A stretch of DNA of 32,752 nucleotides from Bacillota bacterium (GCA_023393095.1 JAEWMT010000027.1:1-32752), one strand, 5' to 3'; numbered from the stretch's first letter, positions 24,378 to 32,515 are shown. Numbers and translations: made by a program. The notes: generated from the letters alone by a model not told the origin.

Positions 24378-25880
24378 TTAAGTTGTAAATTCTATATGGT
24401 CAAATAAATCTCCAGACTCTTCAAATTTCTTTAATATACTTATTCTTGTCTTTGATTTAAGATTATTATCATTCATTTCGTTTTTTAGCTGCTTTAATCT
24501 CCGATTGATTTCCTCTCCAAGCAATTGTAGCTGGTTAACATTATTGGGAATATAGCATTTCAGTCCCAAAAGCTTGCTTGTAAACAGGATGCCTTCGGGA
24601 TCAGATAGTATATCTATTTTTATTTTATCAGAGCGGTATTTTATAATTTTTCGTGCAAGATTCAGACTTCCCAAAGGTTCTATTTGATAAGAAGCGCCGC
24701 ATTGTATGCAGATAAAGAGATCCTTTGTAAAGCGGTTTTTTTTCGCCATACATCCGCATTCTGGGCACCGCTGAAACAAGTCGCTGGAGCTTACCTTAAT
24801 CGGTGCTGGCAAACCCTGTTGTATTAATTTATAATCTAATATTCTAGAGAAGTTTATATAATCCTTACAGTTATATATCGGGTTCTCCAGATTATCGCTT
24901 ACTGTGGTTAAATTCTGTACAATAACCTGTGACTTATTCTGCAGTGCTATTCTTATCACCTCATTTGAGGCAATATGCAGCCGATCAGGTAAAATATTTA
25001 ATCTGTTTATATTTCCGCTAACTGAAATCACACCAGTATCAAGCATTTGGCCCTTAGAATCGATGACCGTGTAATTCAAATCATTTTTAGCTCCTCTGGA
25101 TACCCCAAGATAAGTCTCCGTCTGGATTTTTTCTGGTTTCTCCTGCTCGATGCTAACAGCAAGATAATAATCACCGCCACTCTTATATAGCTTTGCTGTT
25201 CGTAGTATGGAAGGTTTTGATAGCGCCTCTTTCAAATATTTCTCCTGGTAACTACCAAACGCAAGCGGAACAATGATATATGCTTCTCTTTTTCTATTTG
25301 ATTCCATTCGATCAAAGCCATTAAATATATATTGTAATACATTCGAATTTGTTGGAGGTACCGTAGTCGGTTTTGCATTCGCTTTGTTCAGTAAATATAG
25401 CTTTGCGTAATACTTTCCTTTATTTCTGTCATATAACAGACAGTAGCTCCTCTTCGTATCATATCTACAGAAATAGATCGGCCTCAATTTGATATTATTA
25501 TCTATTTTCTCAATGCTTTTATGTTCAAACCGAGTAATATCATAGTGCTTTGGAAAACTTGTCTTTCTGTCTAATTCCCTTAATCTATAATAGCCTGCTA
25601 GACACATACCAAGCTCTAGTTTCAAGGAATCTTTCAAGGGCTGTACCTGAAAGGCATTTAATTTCTCAGCCAACTCTTTATCAACCCATTTTGACAACTT
25701 ATTCGCACTGTAGCTACCATTAGCAGACTTATAATTATTCTGAATCAATTCTGCCTCCTGATATGCCTTCTTAAGCAGGAACTGATATGCCTTATTATAA
25801 TTGATTATGGCTTCATCCATGATTCTCTGTTTTGTTTTACTCGGTTGATATAATTTTAAAACAATAGTTCGCATACTCAT
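24378..25880 (-). CDS. TnpB-family protein with inactivated RuvC site (TldR-like)
   Basis: This 500-residue protein resembles TnpB, the RNA-guided nuclease of IS200/IS605 and IS607 elements and ancestor of Cas12. The N-terminus (MSMRTIVLKLYQPSKTKQRI, then KAYQFLLKKAY) and the RuvC/zinc-ribbon half align by eye. RuvC-I reads YLGVSRGAKN, with Ser261 in place of Asp. RuvC-II reads VIVQNL, with Gln322 in place of Glu. RuvC-III reads GSLNLARKI, with Ser405 in place of Asp. The zinc ribbon Cys372, 375, 391 and 394 is intact. About 88 residues follow RuvC, longer than usual. All three catalytic acids are gone, so it should bind RNA and DNA without cutting. It starts 6 nt after the phosphatase gene, in its operon, with no tnpA or IS ends nearby. 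A second in-frame ATG at 25874 is possible. Confidence 0.82.
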   Translation of the reverse strand: MSMRTIVLKLYQPSKTKQRIMDEAIINYNKAYQFLLKKAYQEAELIQNNYKSANGSYSANKLSKWVDKELAEKLNAFQVQPLKDSLKLELGMCLAGYYRLRELDRKTSFPKHYDITRFEHKSIEKIDNNIKLRPIYFCRYDTKRSYCLLYDRNKGKYYAKLYLLNKANAKPTTVPPTNSNVLQYIFNGFDRMESNRKREAYIIVPLAFGSYQEKYLKEALSKPSILRTAKLYKSGGDYYLAVSIEQEKPEKIQTETYLGVSRGAKNDLNYTVIDSKGQMLDTGVISVSGNINRLNILPDRLHIASNEVIRIALQNKSQVIVQNLTTVSDNLENPIYNCKDYINFSRILDYKLIQQGLPAPIKVSSSDLFQRCPECGCMAKKNRFTKDLFICIQCGASYQIEPLGSLNLARKIIKYRSDKIKIDILSDPEGILFTSKLLGLKCYIPNNVNQLQLLGEEINRRLKQLKNEMNDNNLKSKTRISILKKFEESGDLFDHIEFTT

Positions 25881-25886
25881 TATACC

Positions 25887-27059
25887 TTAATTATATTCAA
25901 TATTTACCTGTTTTCCAGTACTTCGGATACACTCTGCTATTTCTTCCACCAGCTTAAGCTTCAAGCTTAAGTTCAGCGGAAAACCTGGATTTTGATGAGC
26001 CGGGTTCATGGCACGTCCTACAAAAAAATTGATATGATTGCTTTCTTCCACTAATACTTTAGCCAGCCTTGAAGCTCCGTCCTTTTTATTCAGGTTAATA
26101 TAGTCCAGCATCGTACTATCTGACAATGTACATTGTTTAATCAGACTTAAGGTCTTTTGCAAGGTCAATACACCTTCCGTAGTCAGATCAATTCCTTCTA
26201 TTTCAGCAATCGGTGGTATCGCAGGATTCCAATAATCAAAGCTTGTTTTTAATTCCTTATTCGTTTCCCTCGCAACTATCTGGGAGGTAGTACCGCCGCA
26301 GATCACCTTTTTACCTTCCAGCGAAAGGAAACGGTTTACTACCGTGGTGTCCTGCTCTGAATCAACTGGAGGACCTACCATGATACTAACATTAACCTGT
26401 TTCTGTATCCTTATTGCCACAACGGTCACATCATCACCAGGTTTACAACCGTAAAGGCTATCACAGGCCGATAATAGCAATTTAGCCATGCTTTTCGAGG
26501 ACATATCACTTTTAAAGGTGCGCTGTATATAGTCATTGACATTATCCCACTGCCAACCGAGATTTAAGGTGTGCCCTATTCCAGCATGAATCGCTCCATC
26601 ACTGACAAGGACAAATAAGTCATCCTGACTGATTTCAAAATGTGCCTCGCGTATTTTCTTTCCATTGATCTCTCTGCTTGTGGTTTCAATTGGCTGGGAG
26701 ACTCCCTTCTTTAATCGGAATACCGCGGGATTGTCAAATTCAATCAGATATGCCTTCCCAGAATGGAAAATCTGCAGAATGGTAAAGGTTGAATAAGCGA
26801 TCTGTCTTTCCCTGCATACTGGGAGAGTATTAGCAATGGTTTCAACAGCTTCATCAATACCTAAACCATTTGCTAATATTGTTCCTATTATCTTAGTAGT
26901 CAGTGTCGCCAGAATATTAGCTTTTACTCCACTTCCAAGCCCATCCGACAAAACAACGATTACAGATTGCTCATCCCGTAAAATTTCTACTTTATCTCCA
27001 CACAACTCCTCATTGTATTTGTTTTTGCTTTCGTAACCGGTATCAATGTATAAATTCAT
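25887..27059 (-). CDS. SpoIIE/PP2C-type serine/threonine phosphatase
   Basis: This 390-residue protein has an N-terminal PP2C/SpoIIE phosphatase domain (about 1-225). Metal-binding aspartates are seen in CGDKVE (Asp22), VVLSDGLGSG (Asp39), FVLVSDGAIHAG and GDDVTVVAIRI. The C-terminal 165 residues (from NVSIMVGPPVDSEQ) form a domain I do not recognise. Enzymes of this type dephosphorylate Ser or Thr on partner-switching regulators. The ATG overlaps the stop of the hydrogenase-like gene (ATGA), indicating coupled translation. Phosphatase genes are known neighbours of one class of sensory [FeFe]-hydrogenases, so this is probably the signalling output. Confidence 0.9.
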   Translation of the reverse strand: MNLYIDTGYESKNKYNEELCGDKVEILRDEQSVIVVLSDGLGSGVKANILATLTTKIIGTILANGLGIDEAVETIANTLPVCRERQIAYSTFTILQIFHSGKAYLIEFDNPAVFRLKKGVSQPIETTSREINGKKIREAHFEISQDDLFVLVSDGAIHAGIGHTLNLGWQWDNVNDYIQRTFKSDMSSKSMAKLLLSACDSLYGCKPGDDVTVVAIRIQKQVNVSIMVGPPVDSEQDTTVVNRFLSLEGKKVICGGTTSQIVARETNKELKTSFDYWNPAIPPIAEIEGIDLTTEGVLTLQKTLSLIKQCTLSDSTMLDYINLNKKDGASRLAKVLVEESNHINFFVGRAMNPAHQNPGFPLNLSLKLKLVEEIAECIRSTGKQVNIEYN

Positions 27060-28777
27060 TCTTCGTCCGTCATCTCCGCTATGATTGAATTCTTCAATTT
27101 TGTAAGCGCTACTTTTGTTTCCGCAGTCGTTTCACCTAGAAGACTTGCAATCTCCTGCGCTACTCTCATTTGCTTTTCTATTACCTTCTGTGCTAGTTCA
27201 ACATTTTCTGAGCGAATTTCATACATTTTCTTACGGAAATTCTCTTCCTCGCTGATATCCTTAATAATAGCAACAATAATATTCTGCTCCGGAATAAAGA
27301 TAATTGATTGAGTAACTGTCATATCATATGCGCTATAGTAATATTTTTCATCATAGATACTTTCCCTGCTATCCAACACTTTTATAAAATCTTCGCACTC
27401 GAGTAGGGAATAGATATCCTTTCCAATCATATCCTCTGTTTCTGAATTAAATTTCTCACGTGCCGTCTTATTAATCTCTTGAATTCTTAATTCATTGTCC
27501 AGAGCTATAATTGCATTCGGAGTAGTATTAATAATCAGATTAGATATGGATTCCGCTCTTTCCCTCATATAAGGAAGACACATGAAAAGTTGAGCCTTAT
27601 TATTAAATACTGCAATTGCTTTTTCCCGGCAGCTTTGATAACCACAAGCTGCGCAGTTTAATTCCTTATCCTTTGTAAATTTACCTGTACTGTTTAATAT
27701 CCCCTGGATGACCGCCTCTGACGGAATCCGATAGGTCCTGGATCGATTAATAAACTTCTTATTTAAATCAATTTTGGTCTCCATGTTTGTTAACAGGCCA
27801 TCGCTCTTATAATCGGTTCTAACATATTCCAGCAATCGATCTCTAGCCTTTAAATATCCGCCCTTTATGTCAGTCATACAGGGACCTCCGACGCACCCTC
27901 CCTGACAGCTATTCATCTCGATAAAGTAATTCTGAACTTCACCGTTTTTCATAGAATCCAATATTGTCATGCAGCGATCAACTCCATCAATACCGATGCA
28001 GCGGTAATACTTCTTATACTTATTACGGATCGTTTTTAATATTCCTCCAGGAACCGGGTAAATCCGCGCCATCATATCATTCAACGTTTTTATATCTTCG
28101 TTAAATTCATCATTTATCATGATTCCCTCCGAACGTAGCCAATCGGTTAAATCTTCGAAGGTTAGAACCGCATCCACCATTTTTGTATTCTGCATATCGT
28201 TACACTCATCCTTCTTGGATAAGCAGGGGCCGATAAATACTACTTTGATCCGCTGTCCATAATTTTCTCTTAGTATTTTTGCATGTGCGATCATCGGAGA
28301 TACCACTGGTGCAAGCTGATCAAGAAGCTCCGGATAATATTTTTCTATCAGAAAGACGATGGAAGGACAGGCAGTAGTAATGATATTACTCATTTGCTTC
28401 TCTTCCATCAGTTTTTCATATTCCTTTGAAACAGCACTAGCACCTATTGCTGTCTCCTCGATATATGTAAATCCCAATTTACGTAATGCGGCAAATATAG
28501 TCTTTGCATCGTTACATTCAAAAGCTGATATAAAAGAGGGAGCCAGACTCACATAAACCTTTTCTTTTTTCCTAATGAATTCTTTTACTATATCGATATC
28601 ACTCTTTACGGTTTTTGCATTCTGAGGACAGACCTTCAGACAATTACCGCACAGCATACAGTCTTCTTCAATAATTTTAGCCTGCTCATTCTGAAAAGCA
28701 ATTGCTTTCACTGGACAGCTTCTGATACACTTATAACAATTTTTACAATTTGCCTGTTTGAATTGTATGATCCCCAT
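27056..28777 (-). CDS. Sensory-type [FeFe]-hydrogenase homologue with PAS domain
   Basis: This 573-residue protein starts with two [4Fe-4S] ferredoxin motifs (Cys11/14/17/21 and Cys40/43/46/50). The H-cluster domain covers about 70-320, with cluster ligands Cys137 (ITTACPS), Cys185 (FIGPCLSKK), and Cys291 and Cys295 (EMNSCQGGC). The Cys used for proton transfer in catalytic enzymes is Ala136 here, as expected of low-activity sensors. A further Cys-rich motif (Cys375/378/383, Cys400) precedes a PAS domain (about 410-510) and a C-terminal coiled coil (about 515-560). It overlaps the NuoE-like gene by 35 nt and the phosphatase by 4 nt. It probably senses H2 or redox state and signals to the phosphatase. 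Confidence 0.9.
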   Translation of the reverse strand: MGIIQFKQANCKNCYKCIRSCPVKAIAFQNEQAKIIEEDCMLCGNCLKVCPQNAKTVKSDIDIVKEFIRKKEKVYVSLAPSFISAFECNDAKTIFAALRKLGFTYIEETAIGASAVSKEYEKLMEEKQMSNIITTACPSIVFLIEKYYPELLDQLAPVVSPMIAHAKILRENYGQRIKVVFIGPCLSKKDECNDMQNTKMVDAVLTFEDLTDWLRSEGIMINDEFNEDIKTLNDMMARIYPVPGGILKTIRNKYKKYYRCIGIDGVDRCMTILDSMKNGEVQNYFIEMNSCQGGCVGGPCMTDIKGGYLKARDRLLEYVRTDYKSDGLLTNMETKIDLNKKFINRSRTYRIPSEAVIQGILNSTGKFTKDKELNCAACGYQSCREKAIAVFNNKAQLFMCLPYMRERAESISNLIINTTPNAIIALDNELRIQEINKTAREKFNSETEDMIGKDIYSLLECEDFIKVLDSRESIYDEKYYYSAYDMTVTQSIIFIPEQNIIVAIIKDISEEENFRKKMYEIRSENVELAQKVIEKQMRVAQEIASLLGETTAETKVALTKLKNSIIAEMTDEE

Positions 28778-29024
28778 TGGATAACCTTCTCACGATATAT
28801 TCTTCAAAATTTTCTTTTACATTGGAAACAGTAAGATTCTCAATAAATTCATCCTCAACTTTTGCAGACACTCCCTTAGTGCAATGTCCAAGGCAAAAGG
28901 ATGCTTTCAATTCTACTTGTTCTTCAAGGTGATATAATTTTATCAATTCCTCAAACATCTTAATTATCTGATAGGAGCCCTTAAGATGGCAGGAGCTTCC
29001 GATGCAGATGTAAACCTGGAGCAT
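28743..29024 (-). CDS. Thioredoxin-like [2Fe-2S] ferredoxin (NuoE type)
   Basis: This 93-residue protein has the four cysteines of a NuoE/HydC-like [2Fe-2S] domain: Cys7 and Cys12 (ICIGSSCHLKGS), and Cys44 and Cys48 (FCLGHCTKG). It is a likely electron carrier to or from the downstream hydrogenase-like sensor, with which it overlaps by 35 nt. GGAGGG lies 6 nt before the ATG. It is the first gene of the transcript starting near 29165. Confidence 0.9.
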   Translation of the reverse strand: MLQVYICIGSSCHLKGSYQIIKMFEELIKLYHLEEQVELKASFCLGHCTKGVSAKVEDEFIENLTVSNVKENFEEYIVRRLSNGDHTIQTGKL

Positions 29025-29171
29025 TTTATCCCTCCGTTCATTATTTATAGGTAATGAAATTTGTAACTATTCAGCTGCCTCGAGAAATTTGGCAGGATTT
29101 CGAGTCAGTCAGCACCAGAATATTAGTATTGTACATATTTTGTATGTGCTGTTTTAATCTATCATTCGTTT

Positions 29172-29200
29172 ATTCTATTACATTGTTAATTTTTAGTCAA
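29172..29200 (-). promoter_or_regulatory. Promoter of the sensor operon
   Basis: On the minus strand TTGACT (29195-29200), a 17-nt spacer and TAGAAT (29172-29177) form a strong promoter immediately after the stop of the hydrogenase gene at 29203. The leader of about 140 nt contains several stems, for example CAGCAC with GTGCTG and CTGCC with GGCAG. The second operon can therefore be expressed separately. Confidence 0.6.
29183..29200. promoter_or_regulatory. Rex-box-like sequence over the promoter
   Basis: TTGTTAATTTTTAGTCAA fits the Rex consensus TTGTTAA-N4-TTAACAA at 11 of 14 positions, with one perfect half-site. It covers the -35 and most of the spacer. Rex is the NADH/NAD-responsive repressor of fermentative and hydrogenase genes in clostridia. 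Binding is inferred. Confidence 0.4.
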
Positions 29201-29202
29201 TG

Positions 29203-30636
29203 TCAATCCCCTCCAATATAGGTATTCAACTGGATGGAATCCATTATTTTCTTTTCCATAGCCTGTGCTCCGTATTTATCCACTTCTGCCCTGTTTTTAG
29301 GGCCATGATGCAAGCAGGCAGCACCATTAATGCATCCACCCTCACAAGCCATACCTTCAATAAAATTTTTATCCAGTCTTCCTTTGGAGGCTTTTAGCAG
29401 TGCAATTTTGCATTGTTCTAACCCATTACAAACCTCTGCATTTAATTCAAAATCAAGACCTTCTTCCTTTATTGCCTGTCCTACTGCTTCTGCCAGACCC
29501 CCGCTTCTAGCAAAAATTCTGCCATAATAGGAAGCATTGTCAAGGTTTTGCTCTGGCAGCTGTTCAACAGATATATCCATACCATCAAGTAAAGCCTGCA
29601 ATTCCTCAAAGGTAATCACACAGTCAATCATACCCTGATACTCCTTCTTTCTGTATTCCACCTTTTTACTAATACAGGGGCCAATGAATATAACTTTAGC
29701 CGTAGGATCGGTATTTTTAATCAACTTTGCAGTTTCGATCATCGGGGACACATTATGAGAAATATATTCTACTAACTCTGGAAAATTAATTTCAATATAT
29801 TTAACAAAGGAAGGGCAACAGGAGCTTGTCAAAAAGCCCTTTTCCGTCAGTTCCTTTGCCTCTTTATATGCAACCAGATCCGCCCCGAGTGCCACCTCAA
29901 TTACCGTATGAAATCCCATTTCTTTTAACCCTGCCACCACCTGCTCGATTTTTGCATAGGTGAACTGGCTGACGATAGAGGGTGCTAGCGCCGCATATAC
30001 TTTATACTTTGTTCCATTTTCCGAACCCTTCAATATCTGAACAGCATCAAGTACATAGGATTTATCCACGATTGCTCCAAATGGGCAATTATATACACAC
30101 GCTCCGCAACCGATACATTTCTGATGATCTATCTTTGCTTTCTTACTTTCATCCATTGATATTGCGCCTGCTTTACATCCTCGGATGCAAGGCCTTATAT
30201 TTTCTGCAATTGCTTTATATGGACACGCATTCATGCATTTACCGCATTCGATGCATTTTTCCGAATCAATAACTGCTTTCTTGTCTTCAAAACGGATGGC
30301 TCCCACCGGACATACAGACAGGCATCGGTGCGCAATACAGCCCCTGCAGGTCTCTGTCACCTTATAACGTTCAACTGGGCATTCATCACAGGCAATATCA
30401 ATTACCTGAACTATATTATCATCTGTCTTATCATTGCCCATCGCATGCTTTAACCGTTCCTGCACTATGGCTCTTTCTTTATAAATGCAGCAACGCATAG
30501 TTGCATTTGGTCCCGGTGCAATTTTTCGTGGAATATCATAGTAGGCTTTCTCCGTATCTCCCTTTAAACTTAATCTTACAAGTTCATTAACGATTTTATA
30601 TTTTAACTCTTGTACTTCCGTATCAAACAATCTCAT
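29203..30636 (-). CDS. Monomeric [FeFe]-hydrogenase, group B type
   Basis: This 477-residue enzyme probably interconverts protons and H2 with ferredoxin-type electrons. An N-terminal Cys-rich region (CDECPVERYKVTETCRGC) is followed by ferredoxin-like motifs (Cys128/131/134/138 and Cys174/177/180/184). The H-cluster domain covers about 205-470 with L1 TSSCCPSF (proton-relay Cys273, ligand Cys274), L2 GPCISKK (Cys321), and L3 EGMACEGGCINGA (Cys431, Cys435). All catalytic cysteines are present, unlike the neighbouring sensor. The extra N-terminal motifs and the L1 sequence fit group B enzymes. It lies 28 nt downstream of a small Cys-rich gene and upstream of the sensor operon. Confidence 0.92.
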   Translation of the reverse strand: MRLFDTEVQELKYKIVNELVRLSLKGDTEKAYYDIPRKIAPGPNATMRCCIYKERAIVQERLKHAMGNDKTDDNIVQVIDIACDECPVERYKVTETCRGCIAHRCLSVCPVGAIRFEDKKAVIDSEKCIECGKCMNACPYKAIAENIRPCIRGCKAGAISMDESKKAKIDHQKCIGCGACVYNCPFGAIVDKSYVLDAVQILKGSENGTKYKVYAALAPSIVSQFTYAKIEQVVAGLKEMGFHTVIEVALGADLVAYKEAKELTEKGFLTSSCCPSFVKYIEINFPELVEYISHNVSPMIETAKLIKNTDPTAKVIFIGPCISKKVEYRKKEYQGMIDCVITFEELQALLDGMDISVEQLPEQNLDNASYYGRIFARSGGLAEAVGQAIKEEGLDFELNAEVCNGLEQCKIALLKASKGRLDKNFIEGMACEGGCINGAACLHHGPKNRAEVDKYGAQAMEKKIMDSIQLNTYIGGD

Positions 30637-30664
30637 TCAACCACATCCTCATACCTTTTTATCA

Positions 30665-30922
30665 TTAGCCTGCTTTGGCTATTTTCACTTTGCGTTTGTT
30701 TGGATACTGTACCCTCCAATTCTCATTATATATTCCCCTATATGGTTGTAAGACTTTTTGTTTATTCAAATAATCCTCGTATGAAATATTACTGCAGGGA
30801 TATTCCTTATCACTGATAAAATCTCCTGTCTGAAAATAATAACCGCAGAACATACAACTGCCTTCGGAAGTAATATTCTCCTTTTCATCTGTATAGTAAT
30901 TGCAATATTCACAGTTAAGCAT
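30665..30922 (-). CDS. Small Cys-rich zinc-ribbon-like protein
   Basis: This 85-residue protein carries two CxxC pairs (CEYC at 4-7 and CMFC at 23-26) in a rubredoxin- or zinc-ribbon-like arrangement, and one more Cys at 43 (KEYPCSN). It may bind iron or zinc. The C-terminus is basic (NKRKVKIAKAG). AAAGGAGAG precedes the ATG by about 12 nt. It is cotranscribed with the group B hydrogenase, so it may be a redox or assembly helper. I do not recognise a named family. Confidence 0.75.
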   Translation of the reverse strand: MLNCEYCNYYTDEKENITSEGSCMFCGYYFQTGDFISDKEYPCSNISYEDYLNKQKVLQPYRGIYNENWRVQYPNKRKVKIAKAG

Positions 30923-30948
30923 AGTGCTTATCTCTCCTTTAATTCATA

Positions 30949-30978
30949 ACAAGTAAATCTGATAACAAATTCACTTGT
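30949..30978. promoter_or_regulatory. Dyad upstream of the hydrogenase operon
   Basis: ACAAGT (30949-30954) and ACTTGT (30973-30978) are inverted copies 18 nt apart, with AAAT and ATT matching further inward. They lie just upstream of the Cys-rich gene. This may be an operator. No confident promoter hexamers were found in the 373-nt gap at 30923-31295, which otherwise holds AT-rich DNA and the inverted-repeat element at 31174-31288. Confidence 0.3.
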
Positions 30979-31173
30979 TTTACATTATTAATTATAAAAC
31001 TTCAGTTATTTCAAATTTCCCTTAGAAATATAAACATTCTATTCCTAATCGTACACTCCGGCAACGAATAATAAATTTCAAGATTATCCAATTTATAAAC
31101 GTTTATATAATTAGATACGGTTTTTTATTAACTGATTTAATAATTCTTCCTATTTAAGGATACAAAAAGGAAC

Positions 31174-31288
31174 AAGGCTGTCGAAAAATAACCTTCAATG
31201 ATATAAGGGACTCCGCATAATCTCCTTAATGCACTGTGTGGAGATTATGCGGAGTCCCTTATATCATAGCCTAAAACGTGACAGTCTT
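31174..31288. mobile_element. MITE-like inverted-repeat element
   Basis: A perfect 28-bp inverted repeat (31198-31225 and 31240-31267, GGGACTCCGCATAATCTCC core) encloses a 14-nt loop. Outside it are near-matching ends AAGGCTGTC (31174-31182) and GACAGTCTT (31280-31288), about 115 bp in total. Such GGCTGTC-type ends resemble the inverted repeats of some insertion sequences. No clear target-site duplication and no coding sequence are seen. It could alternatively act as a transcription-end hairpin for the gene at 31296. Confidence 0.5.
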
Positions 31289-31295
31289 CACATCA

Positions 31296-31811
31296 TTAAG
31301 CATCACCATCAAATAAATACAAATGTTGACGAGAATCGAAGCTTAATTTTTTAAACTCCGAACATAGAAAGTCAATGCGAATGGGCGTAATTTTGATTAG
31401 GTACATTGTGACCCCTAGCTTTTTCAAGTTCTCAACAGGAATTTTTCTTAACGTCAACAAGTCCATGTATTCACCCGTCCACGGCTCAACAAGCTCAGCG
31501 GTACCTGAGATCTGCATCCCGCCTAATTGACCGAAGCCACCATAGCCATCATAGATGGCAAGGCATACATTTTTGTTTTTCTCGAGAGCATTAAACTTCA
31601 TACCGCCCTCAGAAAACAGCCAAAATTTCCGGTCGTAATAATTATATTCGATGGGCGTGCAGCGGATAAAATCACCGCAGCCGGTGGCTAAGGCACAGGT
31701 GTTATGAGCCATGATGAACTTCTCAATCTCTGCTAAAAGCATATTCCGATCCATCCGGGCTGCCTGCGCGTCCTTTTCCATCCAATAGGAAGCTGCTTTC
31801 TTATAATCCAT
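31296..31811 (-). CDS. Pyridoxamine 5'-phosphate oxidase-like flavoprotein
   Basis: This protein of about 171 residues has the split-barrel FMN-binding fold. The visible family pattern is NTCALATGCGDFIRCTPIEY, YDRKFWLFSEGGMKFNALEK, NKNVCLAIYD and MQISGTAELVEPWTGEYMDL. Such proteins reduce small molecules or bind flavin or heme, and the substrate is unknown. AGGAGTGATT precedes the ATG at 31811; a frame open from 31838 lacks a better start. It is near another flavin protein gene and downstream in the genome from the redox locus. Confidence 0.85.
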   Translation of the reverse strand: MDYKKAASYWMEKDAQAARMDRNMLLAEIEKFIMAHNTCALATGCGDFIRCTPIEYNYYDRKFWLFSEGGMKFNALEKNKNVCLAIYDGYGGFGQLGGMQISGTAELVEPWTGEYMDLLTLRKIPVENLKKLGVTMYLIKITPIRIDFLCSEFKKLSFDSRQHLYLFDGDA

Positions 31812-31945
31812 ATAATCACTCCTCATATCTATTATCATATCATTAGGATATAATGAAGCAAGTTTTCTCTTGAGATGTACAGTACTGGCTTATAATATGT
31901 ATAATGAGTATTCAAGGTAGATATATTATCCTTAGTTATCCCACC

Positions 31946-32431
31946 TTACAACGTGTTCAACCATTCCAGGACAGGCAGTAGATTTTCTTCTTTTACGCCA
32001 TTAAATCCGTTTTCAATGTTAGAGATGGCTTCTTTGAGTTTATTATCCTTGTCCTTACGAGTTTTTAGCATCTTTAAAAACATCGACAGCATGATTTTAT
32101 CCATACCCTTCAACTGTTTTAAAGGATAACATCCGCCGCGTAAATAAAAAAACGGTATGTCTCCAATCTTATTCCTTGAGACAACTGCTTCAGTACTAGG
32201 CTCAGCCGTTCGTCCGGTACCCGATCCGCAAACAGCTTTTACATTATATTTTCGCAGTTTATCAAGCCCCTGTATCTTCCCGGCTTTTATCCAGCCGAGA
32301 AAAATAATAGCTTCATTTTGATTAACCTTCGAAATTTCTTTTACCCGGAAAACCTCTAGTTTAGTCTTTTCGGCAAGCATATCGGCATACTTCTTGGTAA
32401 AACCCGTTTTAGATTCATAAACAATTACCAT
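31946..32431 (-). CDS. Flavodoxin-domain protein
   Basis: This protein of about 161 residues has a flavodoxin-like N-terminus MVIVYESKTGFTKKYADMLA, the FMN phosphate-binding loop pattern (S-K-T-G-F-T-K). It continues with AIIFLGWIKAGKIQGLDKLR and then VKAVCGSGTGR. It resembles the flavodoxin/HemG-like family and could transfer electrons or act as an oxidoreductase. GGAGGTC lies 10 nt before the ATG at 32431; the ATG at 32452 lies upstream of that ribosome site and is less likely. It lies 134 nt upstream of the PNPOx-like gene on the same strand. Confidence 0.82.
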   Translation of the reverse strand: MVIVYESKTGFTKKYADMLAEKTKLEVFRVKEISKVNQNEAIIFLGWIKAGKIQGLDKLRKYNVKAVCGSGTGRTAEPSTEAVVSRNKIGDIPFFYLRGGCYPLKQLKGMDKIMLSMFLKMLKTRKDKDNKLKEAISNIENGFNGVKEENLLPVLEWLNTL

Positions 32432-32488
32432 GAATAATTGACCTCCTTCCATTCAGTTTTTAACTTTATAATTATCTAACTAAACTAT

Positions 32489-32515
32489 GCAAAACCAGAT
32501 GCTCAAGGCATCTGG
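32489..32515 (-). terminator. Possible terminator for the edge ORF
   Basis: CCAGATGC (32495-32502) pairs perfectly with GCATCTGG (32508-32515) around a 5-nt loop. On the minus strand it is followed by TTTTGC, a short U tract. It lies about 100 nt past the short ORF at 32616-32744 and upstream of the flavodoxin gene. Confidence 0.5.

Noticed and set aside
24378..25880. An active IS200/IS605 or IS607 element
   Set aside because: No tnpA or serine recombinase, no recognisable element ends, all three catalytic acids are lost, and the gene is embedded in an operon.
30923..31180. Rex box upstream of the group B hydrogenase operon
   Set aside because: No sequence there keeps a full TTGTTAA or TTAACAA half-site with correct spacing; only an unrelated ACAAGT/ACTTGT dyad is seen.
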